From positions 124,001 through 188,000 of the forward strand of contig NZ_JABFDG010000005.1 in NCBI RefSeq assembly GCF_013403955.1: a stretch of DNA of 64,000 nt, given 5' to 3'. This document shows, one piece after another, positions 55,944 to 64,000 of the stretch (position 1 is the stretch's first letter; every line of letters begins with the position of its first letter). The position numbers were made by a program, and so were the translations under genes. The notes below the pieces were generated by a model. The model did not search any database. It saw only the letters and a list, made by a program, of their open reading frames with translations, and was not told the DNA's origin. The DNA is from Winogradskyella vidalii. Lineage in GTDB: Bacteria > Bacteroidota > Bacteroidia > Flavobacteriales > Flavobacteriaceae.

Positions 55944-57311
55944 ATGATACATAAGCCTTCGCTATTCATTCTTTTAGTTTTTGTTCAATTCGCTTTTTCT
56001 CAAAATGAAGTGTTGTCAAATGAAATCAAAAATCATATCAAAGCAAGAGTCGATGAGGGGTTTAATCCGAGTATAGCATTGGCTTATTTGGAAGACGGTA
56101 AGGTTACCTATTTTAATTATGGTTCTACCGAAGTTACTAAAGGAAAACCAGTAGATGAACACACCGTTTATGAAATTGGTTCTATTTCAAAAGTGTTTAC
56201 GACTATTTTATTAGCAGACGAAGTACTTAAAGGTCGTATGAAACTCAACGACCCGATTTCAAAATACTTACCTCAAACGCTAAGCATGCCAGAACGTGAT
56301 GGTAAGGTAATTACACTTCAAGACTTAGCAACACATACTTCAGGTTTACCTAGAATGCCAGAAAATTTTAGTCCGGCAGATTACAATAATCCCTTTGCAG
56401 ATTATACCGTAGAACTTTTATACGAGTTTTTGTCGTCTTATGAGTTAAATAGAGCTATTGGTTCTCAATATGAATATTCTAATTTAGGAATGGGATTATT
56501 AGGGCATATTTTAGAGTTACATACTGGAGAAACCTATGAAGCTTTAATTAAAAATAGAATAACAGAACCTTTAGGTATGACTCATACAGGTCTCACTATC
56601 ACGGATACCATGAAACAAAACATAGCTATTGGGCATACGGAACAATTAGAACCCGTAAATCATTGGGATTTTAAAACACTTCAGGGCGCCGGAGCAATCC
56701 GTTCTACCACTAGCGATATGGTGAAATTTATTGAGGCTAATTTAAGTACCAATGATGCTGCTTTAAATAAAGCAATGAAACTAAGTCATAGAATCGCATT
56801 TTCTGATGATAGTAATAAATTCAATATTGGTTTAGGTTGGCATTTTGCCAATAATAACACCATAACATGGCATAATGGTGGAACAGGTGGTTTTAGGACT
56901 TTTACCGGATTTTTAAATAATTCAAATAGGGGTGTTGTGGTTTTAACCAATTCGGTTTCAAGTGTAGATGCCATTGGTATGAAATTATTAGATGCTCCTA
57001 TAGCGTTAGAATTACCTAAAACAATTGAGTTTCCTGATGTCATTGATGTCTCTGATGAGGTTTTAAATACTTATGTTGGTGTTTATCAGTTAGCGCCTCA
57101 ATTTCATATCACAATTACTAGAAAAGAAAATCAATTATTTTTACAGGCAACAGGCCAACCTGAGTTCAAAATTTTTCCATTTGAAATACACAAATTCTTT
57201 TTAAAAGTAGTAGAAGCGCGTATTACTTTTAGTGCTAATGAAGCGGGTGAAATAGATAGTTTAACCTTGCATCAAGGCGGGCAGAATATGCCAGGTAATA
57301 AAGTGGAATAG
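55944..57311 (+). CDS. Exported serine hydrolase (class C beta-lactamase family)
   Basis: 455 residues with a signal peptide (ends VQFAFSQ, about residue 20). The catalytic SxxK is S80-I-S-K83 in YEIGSISKVF, the second motif is YSN in YEYSNLGMG, and the third is HNGGTGG (about residue 312). This is the fold of AmpC and DD-peptidases, but most flavobacterial members are esterases or peptidases of unknown substrate. A C-terminal domain (about 365-455) of beta strands follows. It lies behind a dyad-symmetric element. Confidence 0.88.
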   Translation: MIHKPSLFILLVFVQFAFSQNEVLSNEIKNHIKARVDEGFNPSIALAYLEDGKVTYFNYGSTEVTKGKPVDEHTVYEIGSISKVFTTILLADEVLKGRMKLNDPISKYLPQTLSMPERDGKVITLQDLATHTSGLPRMPENFSPADYNNPFADYTVELLYEFLSSYELNRAIGSQYEYSNLGMGLLGHILELHTGETYEALIKNRITEPLGMTHTGLTITDTMKQNIAIGHTEQLEPVNHWDFKTLQGAGAIRSTTSDMVKFIEANLSTNDAALNKAMKLSHRIAFSDDSNKFNIGLGWHFANNNTITWHNGGTGGFRTFTGFLNNSNRGVVVLTNSVSSVDAIGMKLLDAPIALELPKTIEFPDVIDVSDEVLNTYVGVYQLAPQFHITITRKENQLFLQATGQPEFKIFPFEIHKFFLKVVEARITFSANEAGEIDSLTLHQGGQNMPGNKVE

Positions 57312-57425
57312 GTATCGAAAATTTAGTAAGTCATTTTTAACAATTATATAGAAAATTATGACTGAATTATTCTCTATCTTGTTTAGCTTGAAACATAATT
57401 ACTAACTAACAAATATCAATTCCTT

Positions 57426-60014
57426 ATGGAGATCAAAAAACGAAAAATGTTTAGACTATTGTCTTTAGTCTTTATGATGTGTGTGTTTATCGCACCTCAG
57501 TGTGCAGATGCTCAGCGCAAAAAGAAAAACACAAAAAATAAAACTGAAACTGCTGCACCAAAATCAAAATCAGAAAAATCTATAAAAGAACTGACAAAAT
57601 CTAGTGAAAAAATTGAAGGGCTTTTTACAATATACAGAGATACTATTACAGGTGCCTTACAAATGTTAATTAGTGAAGAGCAGTTAGGTGAGGAATACAT
57701 TCATTTTAATCAAGTATCTAATGGTGTTGTTGATGCAGGTAGATTTAGAGGGGCTTATGGTGGTTCAAAGGTTTTTAAAGTTAAAAAATATTATAATAAA
57801 ATTGAATTTGTTACTCAAAATACCGCTTTTTATTTCGACCCTAATAATAACATTTCTAAATCCAAAGATGCCAACACAAGTGAAGGTGTCATGGCTGCGG
57901 TTAAGATTGAAGCTCATGATGAAAAAGAAGGTGTATATCTCATAAAAGCAGATGATTTATTTTTAAAAGAAACTTTTTCTCAAATTAAACCGCCGCGTTT
58001 TCCTGGTTCTAGTCCAAGAGCATTTTCATTAGGAAATCTTGACAAAAATAAAACCAAAATAAATACGATTAGTAATTATGAGGACAATACCAATCTCGAA
58101 GTTGAGTATGTGTATTCAAATCCTTCAGTATTAAATAGCGGTTCGTCGGCTGTTACAGATGGCAGAAATGTGAGTATAAAAGTGTTTCACAGTTTAATTG
58201 CACTGCCAGACAACGATTATCAACCGCTTTTAGATGATCCAAGAGTAGGATATTTTACAACGCAAGTAGAGGATCAGACAGCGACTTCTTCTGTACCTTA
58301 TAAAGATTTGGTTCACCGTTGGAATTTAGTTAAAAAAGATACCAGTTTAGCCATTTCAGAACCTGTAAAGCCAATAACATGGTGGTTAGAAAATTCGACA
58401 CCAACAGAATGGCGAGAAACAATTACACAGGGCGTTTTAGAATGGAATAAAGCTTTTGAAAAAGCCGGATTTAAAAATGCAATGGTTGTAAAAATACAAC
58501 CCGATGATGCCGATTGGGATGCTGGTGATATTCATTATAATGTGCTGCGTTGGACGTCTTCTCCAAATCCACCATTTGGAGGTTATGGCCCAAGTTTTGT
58601 CAATCCTAAAACAGGAGAAATAATGGGTGCTGATATTATGCTAGAATATGTGCATTTTACCAATAGAGTATTTTATGATGAATTATTCGATTTGGCTAAA
58701 GCAGATGTAGAATTTAATCCTGTAGATTATTTAAATAAAAATCAAGTGTTTTGTTCTTTCGGACACGAAATGCATGAAAACACTTTGTTTGGTCAAGCAG
58801 TGATTGAAGCAGCTGCTGATTCAGATATTGAAATGGTTCGCATGAAAAAAGAAGCTATGCTTGCGTTAATTATGCATGAAGTTGGTCATACTTTAGGACT
58901 TAATCACAACATGAAAGCGAGTCAATTGTTTTCACCTGAACAGTTAGCAGATAAAGATTTTATAGAGGGTAAATGTTTAACGGGTTCGGTAATGGACTAT
59001 GCAGGAATTAACCTAACTAACGATAGAAGCAAACAAGGGCAGTATTATGATACATCTGTTGGTCCTTATGATGTGTGGGCCATTCAATTTGGCTATACGC
59101 CTTTTAAAAATGCAGGTGAAAAAGTGGCTTTATTAAACCGTTCTACAGAACCAGAATTAATCTTTGGAAACGATGCCGATGATATGCGAGCACCAGGAAA
59201 AGCTATTGATCCTAGAGTAATGATAGGCGATTTATCTAACGATCAAATTGGCTATTCGGTAAATAGAATTGAATTGGTAGATAGCATGATGAACGGTGTT
59301 AAAGCTAAATTTTCTAAAACTGGCCAATCGTATCAAGAGTTGAGACGTGCTTATTATTTATTAAGTGGTCAGCGTGCTGTAGCTGCTAATGTTGTATCCC
59401 GATTTATAGGTGGTGTTTATGTCGATAGAGCCATGATTAATCAAGACGGTGGTACAAAACCCTATACACCTGTGAGTTTAGATGATCAGAAACGCGCCAT
59501 GAAAGTTTTAAAAGACTATGCTTTTGCACCTGATGCTTTTAGTGCACCAAATGATTTGTATAATTATTTAGCTATGCAACGCCGTGGTTTTGGGTTTATG
59601 AGAGGGACTGAAGATCCTAAAATCCATGAACAAGTATTAACTTATCAAGAAAACATACTAAAACATATTTTACATCCCAATACCTTACAGCGTATAAGTG
59701 ATAGTGAATTATATGGTAATGAATATACCTTAGCTGCATTTATGAACGATTTAAATTCGGCTATTTTTAAAGCGGATATTTATGGTAATGTGAATTCATT
59801 CAGACAAAATTTGCAGATTTCATATACCAATACGCTTATTGAAATGTTAACAGGAGAACAGCGTGGTCGTTTTACAAATAATGCGAAATCCATGGCTTTG
59901 TATAATTTAAAACAAATTAAAACCATGGCAGCGCCAAGTGGAAATATTTCTAGTAAAGCACATAAGCAACATTTACGTACCTTAATAGATAATGCGCTTA
60001 AAGAAGTGAAATAA
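57426..60014 (+). CDS. Exported zinc metalloprotease (DUF5117/DUF5118 family)
   Basis: 862 residues. Signal peptide (about 1-29, ending CADAQ) and a low-complexity lysine/threonine stretch to about residue 60. A beta-rich domain of the DUF5117/DUF5118 type follows (about 60-330, IYRDTITGALQMLISEEQL). The catalytic domain has the metzincin zinc motif HEVGHTLGLNH (H484, H488, H494; E485) and the later methionine turn in SVMDYAG. These proteins cleave peptides at or outside the cell envelope in Bacteroidota; their substrates are not known. A strong terminator follows, so it is transcribed alone. Confidence 0.9.
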   Translation: MEIKKRKMFRLLSLVFMMCVFIAPQCADAQRKKKNTKNKTETAAPKSKSEKSIKELTKSSEKIEGLFTIYRDTITGALQMLISEEQLGEEYIHFNQVSNGVVDAGRFRGAYGGSKVFKVKKYYNKIEFVTQNTAFYFDPNNNISKSKDANTSEGVMAAVKIEAHDEKEGVYLIKADDLFLKETFSQIKPPRFPGSSPRAFSLGNLDKNKTKINTISNYEDNTNLEVEYVYSNPSVLNSGSSAVTDGRNVSIKVFHSLIALPDNDYQPLLDDPRVGYFTTQVEDQTATSSVPYKDLVHRWNLVKKDTSLAISEPVKPITWWLENSTPTEWRETITQGVLEWNKAFEKAGFKNAMVVKIQPDDADWDAGDIHYNVLRWTSSPNPPFGGYGPSFVNPKTGEIMGADIMLEYVHFTNRVFYDELFDLAKADVEFNPVDYLNKNQVFCSFGHEMHENTLFGQAVIEAAADSDIEMVRMKKEAMLALIMHEVGHTLGLNHNMKASQLFSPEQLADKDFIEGKCLTGSVMDYAGINLTNDRSKQGQYYDTSVGPYDVWAIQFGYTPFKNAGEKVALLNRSTEPELIFGNDADDMRAPGKAIDPRVMIGDLSNDQIGYSVNRIELVDSMMNGVKAKFSKTGQSYQELRRAYYLLSGQRAVAANVVSRFIGGVYVDRAMINQDGGTKPYTPVSLDDQKRAMKVLKDYAFAPDAFSAPNDLYNYLAMQRRGFGFMRGTEDPKIHEQVLTYQENILKHILHPNTLQRISDSELYGNEYTLAAFMNDLNSAIFKADIYGNVNSFRQNLQISYTNTLIEMLTGEQRGRFTNNAKSMALYNLKQIKTMAAPSGNISSKAHKQHLRTLIDNALKEVK

Positions 60015-60035
60015 CAAAACCTTTAAATAGCGATT

Positions 60036-60083
60036 AAAAAAAGCACAAATTGTAAGTTATACAGCAATTTGTGCTTTTTTGTT
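60036..60083 (+). terminator. Terminator after the metalloprotease gene
   Basis: AAAAAAGCACAAATTG pairs with CAATTTGTGCTTTTTT over a 12-base loop: a 16-bp perfect stem with a T-run. Confidence 0.92.
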
Positions 60084-60177
60084 TTATAAAAGAAGTTAGG
60101 GTTAATTAAAAAAAACATTTCGTCTTCGAAAATTAACAATTCGGAAATAAAAAAATTAAAAAGACATTATCTAAAAC

Positions 60178-60185
60178 TATATTTG
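60178..60185 (+). promoter_or_regulatory. Candidate -7 box (TAnnTTTG) for the alpha/beta hydrolase gene
   Basis: TATATTTG, exact match to the Bacteroidota -7 consensus, 23 bases before the ATG. No TTG box at the usual distance upstream. Confidence 0.35.
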
Positions 60186-60208
60186 AGTTCACAAACAAAC
60201 CAATCCAA

Positions 60209-61150
60209 ATGAACAAGACTTTTAGAATTTTAAAAAAGATAATTTTATATACTTTTTCAATATTAGTTCTTCTCTCAATAGTAGGTTATATTTATCTCTA
60301 CAAACTTCCTAAAGGGCCAGAAATTACAGAAAATGTCAAACTAAAAAATGGTCAAGATTCTTTTGTTATGTATGCATACAAACAAAGTGAAAGAAAATCT
60401 ATTAAAGTTTGGACATTCAAACCTGAAAACTGGAAAAATGAAGATAAGATAGTTTTCGTTATGCACGGAGGAGGAAGAAATGCTGATGACTATCTTAACG
60501 CTTGGATTGAAATTGCTAAAAAGAACAATTTATTAATAGTAGCACCTGAATTTGAAAATAAGTTTTCAAAATATACAACTAATGATTATCAAGAAGGAAA
60601 TTTATTCACTTTTTTCGGGACTCAAAACCCGAAAGAGGAATGGGCTTTTACAGTAGTGGAAAATATATTTGACCATATCAAATCAATTAATAATATTACG
60701 AATGAAAATTACGACATCTTTGGACATTCAGCTGGTGGACAATTTGTTCATAGAATGATAATGTTAATGCCTGAATCGAGAATTAGAACAGCTATTTCAG
60801 TTAATTCTGGATTTTATAGCTTACCAAAAGAGAATCTTGAATTTCCTTACGGTATTAAAAATACAGGAATGAATTTGAAATCTGACTTACAGAAATCTTA
60901 TAAAAAAAGATTGATTATTCTATTAGGAGAGTTAGATAATGACCCAAGTTTAGGAACTTTCAGAACAACTAATTTAGCAATGGAACAAGGAGCTCACAGA
61001 TTAGAGCGAGGAACAAATTTTTATAACGTAAATAAGGAATTAACAAACAAAAATAATTGGATATTTAATTGGAAAATTGACACAATAGAAAATGTAGGTC
61101 ACAATTATAAAAAGATGTCTGAAAGTTCAATTGAATGGATAACTAACTAA
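60209..61150 (+). CDS. Membrane-anchored alpha/beta hydrolase
   Basis: 313 residues. A hydrophobic helix (about 12-31) serves as signal anchor. The hydrolase fold shows the oxyanion segment MHGGGRNADDY (about 85-95) and the nucleophile elbow GHSAGG with S174; the acid and histidine are probably D-containing LGELDND and H near residue 300 (ENVGHNYKK). The pattern resembles polyhydroxybutyrate-depolymerase/feruloyl-esterase-like lipases. It lies alone between a terminator and a convergent regulator, bracketed by a 10-bp inverted repeat, so it may have been acquired singly. Substrate unknown. Confidence 0.75.
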   Translation: MNKTFRILKKIILYTFSILVLLSIVGYIYLYKLPKGPEITENVKLKNGQDSFVMYAYKQSERKSIKVWTFKPENWKNEDKIVFVMHGGGRNADDYLNAWIEIAKKNNLLIVAPEFENKFSKYTTNDYQEGNLFTFFGTQNPKEEWAFTVVENIFDHIKSINNITNENYDIFGHSAGGQFVHRMIMLMPESRIRTAISVNSGFYSLPKENLEFPYGIKNTGMNLKSDLQKSYKKRLIILLGELDNDPSLGTFRTTNLAMEQGAHRLERGTNFYNVNKELTNKNNWIFNWKIDTIENVGHNYKKMSESSIEWITN

Positions 61151-61160
61151 CCCTAACACG

Positions 61161-62639
61161 TTATTTACTGAGTTTTTCTTGCAATTCATTAACAACAGCT
61201 GCAATTTTTTCATCTTTAAGCTTCGATAAAATAGCGGTAGGTTTTACTTGTCTTACCTCGCAATTTTGTATGGCACAACGCTCGCAAGTGACTCCGACTT
61301 CATTGGAGCTAATCGATTTACTTTGTGCAAAAGCAACTTTCCGTTTAAACTGGTTGTTTATTTGAATGCCAAGACTAATACTTCTGTAATTATCAGCGAT
61401 AAAAGGATCTGGTGTGGCAGAAGATAGTACGAGATACGTTTTTTCTTCATTAGGGTAATGCGACACTTGAATATCAAATTCGTGTGCGTTATTTGAGTTA
61501 CTAATATCTTTTAAAACTTTTAAAGATACCCAGCGTCTACAATAATGCTCGTTGGTTTCGTTAGCATGAGGTGATTGTTGCTTGGATAAGTGTAGTTCTT
61601 TATTTAACTTAAAATCGAGACTGTTTTTTTGATGTGAAAATCTTAAAAAGAATAAGCTTTTAAGATTAAAATCCTTTGGTAAAATATTGGTAAGCCTTTG
61701 ATAAATGGATTCGGGTGAAGCATTATAGTTATTTATAATACGTTCAAAATATTTAGCTTTAAATGATTTTTTAGAAAATAGAGATTTTAAGTCGGCAACT
61801 AATTGTGCCCTCGGAATAATTAAGGCACCAGCAAAATATGAGGCATAAAAATTATTGAGGACTTGATCAAAATTTTCAAATTTAATCCAAGAAAACGTAT
61901 AGAGCCTATCACTCATTTCTAAATAATTATAAGCAATTTCTTTAGCGTAAATAAAGGTTTTTTGAGCATCATCAATATGCTTAGCTAATAAAAGTGTTTT
62001 AGTTTTTGGGACAAAGACAGAGCGGAGGTTTTCTAATTCGGTATGCGATTCTAATTCTGTTTTGTTGATTGTATAGCCGTATTCTTCAATTAAAATTTCT
62101 TCGAGTTCTTTAGAATGAAGTGGTTGTGTTAAATCGACTTGATAGGTTTTTGAAAATGCAATAACGGCCTCTTCTAAATGGTCAAAATAATTGTTGTTGG
62201 CTTCTTGGAACGATCGTAAAGACGCCAAATAAAAGCTCTCTTTACTGAAGTTGTAATTTTTAGCAATTTCTATTATGGTACTTATAAAAGCGGTCACTTT
62301 TGATGGTGCATTAGAAATAATATCAATCATCGTGCTTTCTTGGATGCCAAATAAATCTAAAGGAATCTCTTTAAGAATTTTCGATTGCAATATTTCACCA
62401 ATAGGCGCTAAGTTTTTATCCAATTTTAATGACACCATTTCGTCATAAGGAACTTCTAAGTGTTCTGATAGCAGCGCAATTTTATCGGGTTTAGGATATT
62501 TTTTTCCTTTTTCAATTTCATTGAGATAAGATTTTGAAAGTCCAGATAATTTAGATAGCCCAAAGAGTGACAGTGCTTTATCGGTGCGGATTTGCTTCAG
62601 CTTTAAACCAAATATTATTTTAATATAATCTTGTTCCAT
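61161..62639 (-). CDS. XRE-type regulator of short-chain fatty acid use (RamB/ScfR-like)
   Basis: 492 residues from the ATG at 62637-62639, which begins MEQDYIKIIFGLKLKQIR; an upstream ATG at 62817-62819 would add 60 unrelated residues and overlap malate synthase, so it is rejected. The Cro/CI helix-turn-helix covers about residues 5-65 (FGLSKLSGLSKSYLNEIEKG). An IrrE-like middle (about 200-310) leads to a DUF2083-type end with the cysteine motif CERCAIQNCEVR (about 448-459), as in RamB and ScfR, which sense acyl-CoA and control glyoxylate-cycle genes. It is divergent from malate synthase, and phased boxes lie between the two genes. Confidence 0.88.
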   Translation of the reverse strand: MEQDYIKIIFGLKLKQIRTDKALSLFGLSKLSGLSKSYLNEIEKGKKYPKPDKIALLSEHLEVPYDEMVSLKLDKNLAPIGEILQSKILKEIPLDLFGIQESTMIDIISNAPSKVTAFISTIIEIAKNYNFSKESFYLASLRSFQEANNNYFDHLEEAVIAFSKTYQVDLTQPLHSKELEEILIEEYGYTINKTELESHTELENLRSVFVPKTKTLLLAKHIDDAQKTFIYAKEIAYNYLEMSDRLYTFSWIKFENFDQVLNNFYASYFAGALIIPRAQLVADLKSLFSKKSFKAKYFERIINNYNASPESIYQRLTNILPKDFNLKSLFFLRFSHQKNSLDFKLNKELHLSKQQSPHANETNEHYCRRWVSLKVLKDISNSNNAHEFDIQVSHYPNEEKTYLVLSSATPDPFIADNYRSISLGIQINNQFKRKVAFAQSKSISSNEVGVTCERCAIQNCEVRQVKPTAILSKLKDEKIAAVVNELQEKLSK

Positions 62640-62660
62640 AAGTACAAATATAACATTATC

Positions 62661-62708
62661 TGCGAATATAATTTTATAGCGAAAAATAATATTTAGCGAA
62701 CGTTCGCT
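62661..62708. promoter_or_regulatory. Phased GCGAA boxes, probable operator of the RamB-like regulator
   Basis: GCGAA starts at 62662, 62679 and 62696, exactly 17 bp apart, with AT-rich spacers of similar content. The last box is one arm of the 14-bp perfect palindrome AGCGAACGTTCGCT (62695-62708). The array lies between the divergent starts (62639 and 62759). Known RamB sites also contain TTTGC/GCAAA cores, but these boxes are read from the sequence alone. Confidence 0.7.
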
Positions 62709-62738
62709 TGTTTTTGTCAAAAATAGATTGTAACATTG
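62707..62738 (+). promoter_or_regulatory. Candidate promoter of malate synthase
   Basis: A TTG box (62708-62710) is followed after 20 bases by TAACATTG (62731-62738), one mismatch from TAnnTTTG. The -33 part overlaps the right edge of the palindrome, so a bound regulator would block or touch polymerase. The ATG is 20 bases downstream. Confidence 0.5.
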
Positions 62739-62758
62739 TTTCATCAAAACACAAGAGT

Positions 62759-64000
62759 ATGGAAACAACAACACAACAAAAATTGAAATTTGCACCTGAG
62801 GTGATGAATTTCTACCCAAAATTGTTAACGGAAGATGCTCTACAGTTTCTTTCCGCTTTACAAGAAGAATTTAATGAGGCACGTCTCGACTTATTGAAAC
62901 GACGTGAAAGTGAGCAATCAGTATTTGATAAAGGTGGGTTACCGTCTTTTCCAAGGGAAACAAAAGCTATAAGAGATTCAGAATGGGTCGCTGCTAAAAC
63001 CCCTAAAGATTTATTGGATCGTCGTGTAGAGATTACGGGACCTGTAGATCGTAAAATGGTGATTAACGCTTTAAACTCTGGTGCTAAAACTTTTATGGCA
63101 GACTTTGAAGACAGTAATGCGCCAAGCTGGAGCAATACCCTAGAAGGTCAGCAAAATTTAATTGATGCGAACTTAAAAACGATTGAATTAGTAGACGAAA
63201 CTAAGGGGAAGCATTATAAGCTTAATGACAGCACAGCCGTGTTGATTGTAAGACCTAGAGGTTTACATTTAAATGAACGTCATATTTTGGTGAATGGTGA
63301 AGAAATGTCGGCTAGTTTATTCGATTTTGGACTTTATGTGTATCACAATAGTATCGCTTTAATTGAGCAAAATTCGGCACCATATTTCTATTTACCAAAA
63401 TTAGAGCATTATTTAGAAGCGCGATGGTGGAATGCTGTTTTTGAATTTGCTCAAGACTATTTAAAAATTCCTAGAGGAACGTTTAAAGCAACATTATTGA
63501 TAGAAACCATCACGGCAAGTTTTCAATTAGACGAATTTATCTATGAGCTTAAAGAGCATATTGTGGGGTTAAACTGTGGGCGTTGGGATTATATTTTTTC
63601 ATACATCAAAAAATTCAGAAATCACGATGGTTTTATCGTGCCTAACCGCGATCAAGTAACCATGGCAACGCCATTTATGGCAGCCTATTCTAACTTGGTT
63701 ATTCAACGTTGTCATAAGCGTGGTATTCATGCTATGGGAGGCATGGCTGCACAAATACCTATTAAAAATGATGAAGATGCCAATAAAGCGGCACTCGAAA
63801 AAGTACGCGTAGATAAGGAGCGTGAAGCTAAAAATGGGCACGACGGAACTTGGGTTGCACATCCTGCTTTGGTAGACGTTGCCATGAAAGAGTTTGACAA
63901 GTACATGCCAACACCAAATCAGATTTTTAATAAGCGTGAAGACATTACGGTAACCGAAGCGGATTTAGTTGAACTACCCAAAGGAACCATTACAGAAGCG
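62759..64000 (+). CDS. aceB: Malate synthase A (partial, runs off the right edge)
   Basis: The frame from ATG 62759 is open for 414 codons to the window end; the family is about 530 residues, so roughly the last fifth is missing. Recognised by FMADFEDSNAPSWSN (about 103-117), RPRGLHLNERH (about 161-171), LPKLEHYLEARWWN (about 205-218), ATLLIETITASFQLDEF and CGRWDYIFSYIKKF. It condenses glyoxylate with acetyl-CoA to malate, the second step of the glyoxylate shunt. Isocitrate lyase (aceA) usually follows, beyond the window. It is divergent from its likely regulator. Confidence 0.97.
   Translation, partial: METTTQQKLKFAPEVMNFYPKLLTEDALQFLSALQEEFNEARLDLLKRRESEQSVFDKGGLPSFPRETKAIRDSEWVAAKTPKDLLDRRVEITGPVDRKMVINALNSGAKTFMADFEDSNAPSWSNTLEGQQNLIDANLKTIELVDETKGKHYKLNDSTAVLIVRPRGLHLNERHILVNGEEMSASLFDFGLYVYHNSIALIEQNSAPYFYLPKLEHYLEARWWNAVFEFAQDYLKIPRGTFKATLLIETITASFQLDEFIYELKEHIVGLNCGRWDYIFSYIKKFRNHDGFIVPNRDQVTMATPFMAAYSNLVIQRCHKRGIHAMGGMAAQIPIKNDEDANKAALEKVRVDKEREAKNGHDGTWVAHPALVDVAMKEFDKYMPTPNQIFNKREDITVTEADLVELPKGTITEA

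Larger units (their letters stand above)
60095..61157. repeat. 10-bp inverted repeat flanking the alpha/beta hydrolase gene
   Basis: GTTAGGGTTA (60095-60104) and its exact complement TAACCCTAAC (61148-61157) bracket one gene and its promoter; the right arm contains the stop codon region. The arrangement recalls a mobile single-gene cassette. The attC core rule (RYYYAAC) is not fully met, so it is not called an integron cassette. Confidence 0.5.

Noticed and set aside
60095..61157. Integron attC sites around the hydrolase gene
   Set aside because: The ends GTTAGGG/CCCTAAC fail the GTTRRRY/RYYYAAC rule at the outer position and no second stem pair is seen; kept only as an inverted repeat.
62637..62819. 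N-terminal extension of the XRE regulator to an ATG at 62819
   Set aside because: It would overlap the first 20 codons of malate synthase and the operator, and the added residues do not resemble the family; the HTH begins right after the ATG at 62639.
1..64000. CRISPR arrays, tRNA or rRNA genes, phage or integrase genes
   Set aside because: No regularly spaced repeats beyond the three 68-bp copies, no cloverleaf or rRNA-like segments and no integrase or phage structural genes were found on reading both strands.

Overview
The window is AT-rich, densely packed bacterial DNA that looks like a marine or environmental member of the Flavobacteriaceae (Bacteroidota). The signs are the gene families: a hybrid two-component regulator of the glycan type, TonB-dependent receptors with a carboxypeptidase-like N-terminal domain, lipoproteins with acidic residues right after the lipobox cysteine, and DUF5117/5118-type zinc proteases. 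Start sites also lack Shine-Dalgarno sequences, and several -7 boxes fit the Bacteroidota pattern TAnnTTTG. I see no tRNA, rRNA, CRISPR array or complete insertion sequence. All functional calls come from reading the sequence; no database search was run.

Layout. 1-3.3 kb: a partial secreted protein, then dnaK followed by three 68-bp tandem hairpin repeats. 3.5-9.4 kb: a membrane histidine kinase with its single-domain response regulator, a small outer-membrane protein, and an ECF sigma factor / membrane partner / outer-membrane protein trio. 9.4-15 kb: an adenylate-forming CapK/PaaK-like enzyme, a NeuD-like acetyltransferase, an RlmI-like methyltransferase, a nitronate monooxygenase and two small genes. 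15.2-20.6 kb: a Crp-like regulator with a TolC/HlyD/ABC-permease export set that has no ATPase, and a membrane acyltransferase. 21.1-37.6 kb: a probable glycan-utilisation locus. It has a 37-residue membrane peptide, a TonB-dependent receptor, two paralogous beta-helix lipoproteins, a purple-acid-phosphatase-like enzyme, a GH36-like enzyme, a divergent GH2 enzyme and a 1356-residue hybrid sensor/AraC regulator. There is no SusD. 37.6-43.3 kb: an MscS channel, an alanine/Na+ symporter, and an AraC regulator divergent from aldehyde dehydrogenase plus a DUF779 protein.

43.4-54.8 kb is a coherent short-chain fatty acid (acetate/propionate) module. It holds a zinc-ribbon/HTH protein resembling IS1 InsA, a porin, a two-part Na+/solute symporter, a symporter-STAC-histidine kinase fusion with a receiver-only regulator, two small membrane proteins, a PrpE-like ligase and Acs. 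An identical 24-bp sequence lies in opposite orientations just before the porin operon and just before the ligase operon, which links the two halves. 54.9-61.2 kb: a small Lys-rich protein, a HAD phosphatase, a serine hydrolase, a zinc metalloprotease and an alpha/beta hydrolase flanked by a 10-bp inverted repeat. 61.2-64 kb: a RamB/ScfR-like regulator divergent from malate synthase, with three GCGAA boxes at exact 17-bp spacing between them. Malate synthase is the glyoxylate-shunt step needed to grow on acetate, so the right third of the window largely concerns C2/C3 acid use.

The most novel-looking items are the shared inverted 24-bp element in the acetate module, the InsA-like protein beside it, the SusD-less phosphatase/galactosidase locus with its tiny membrane peptide, and the phased operator at the malate synthase promoter.
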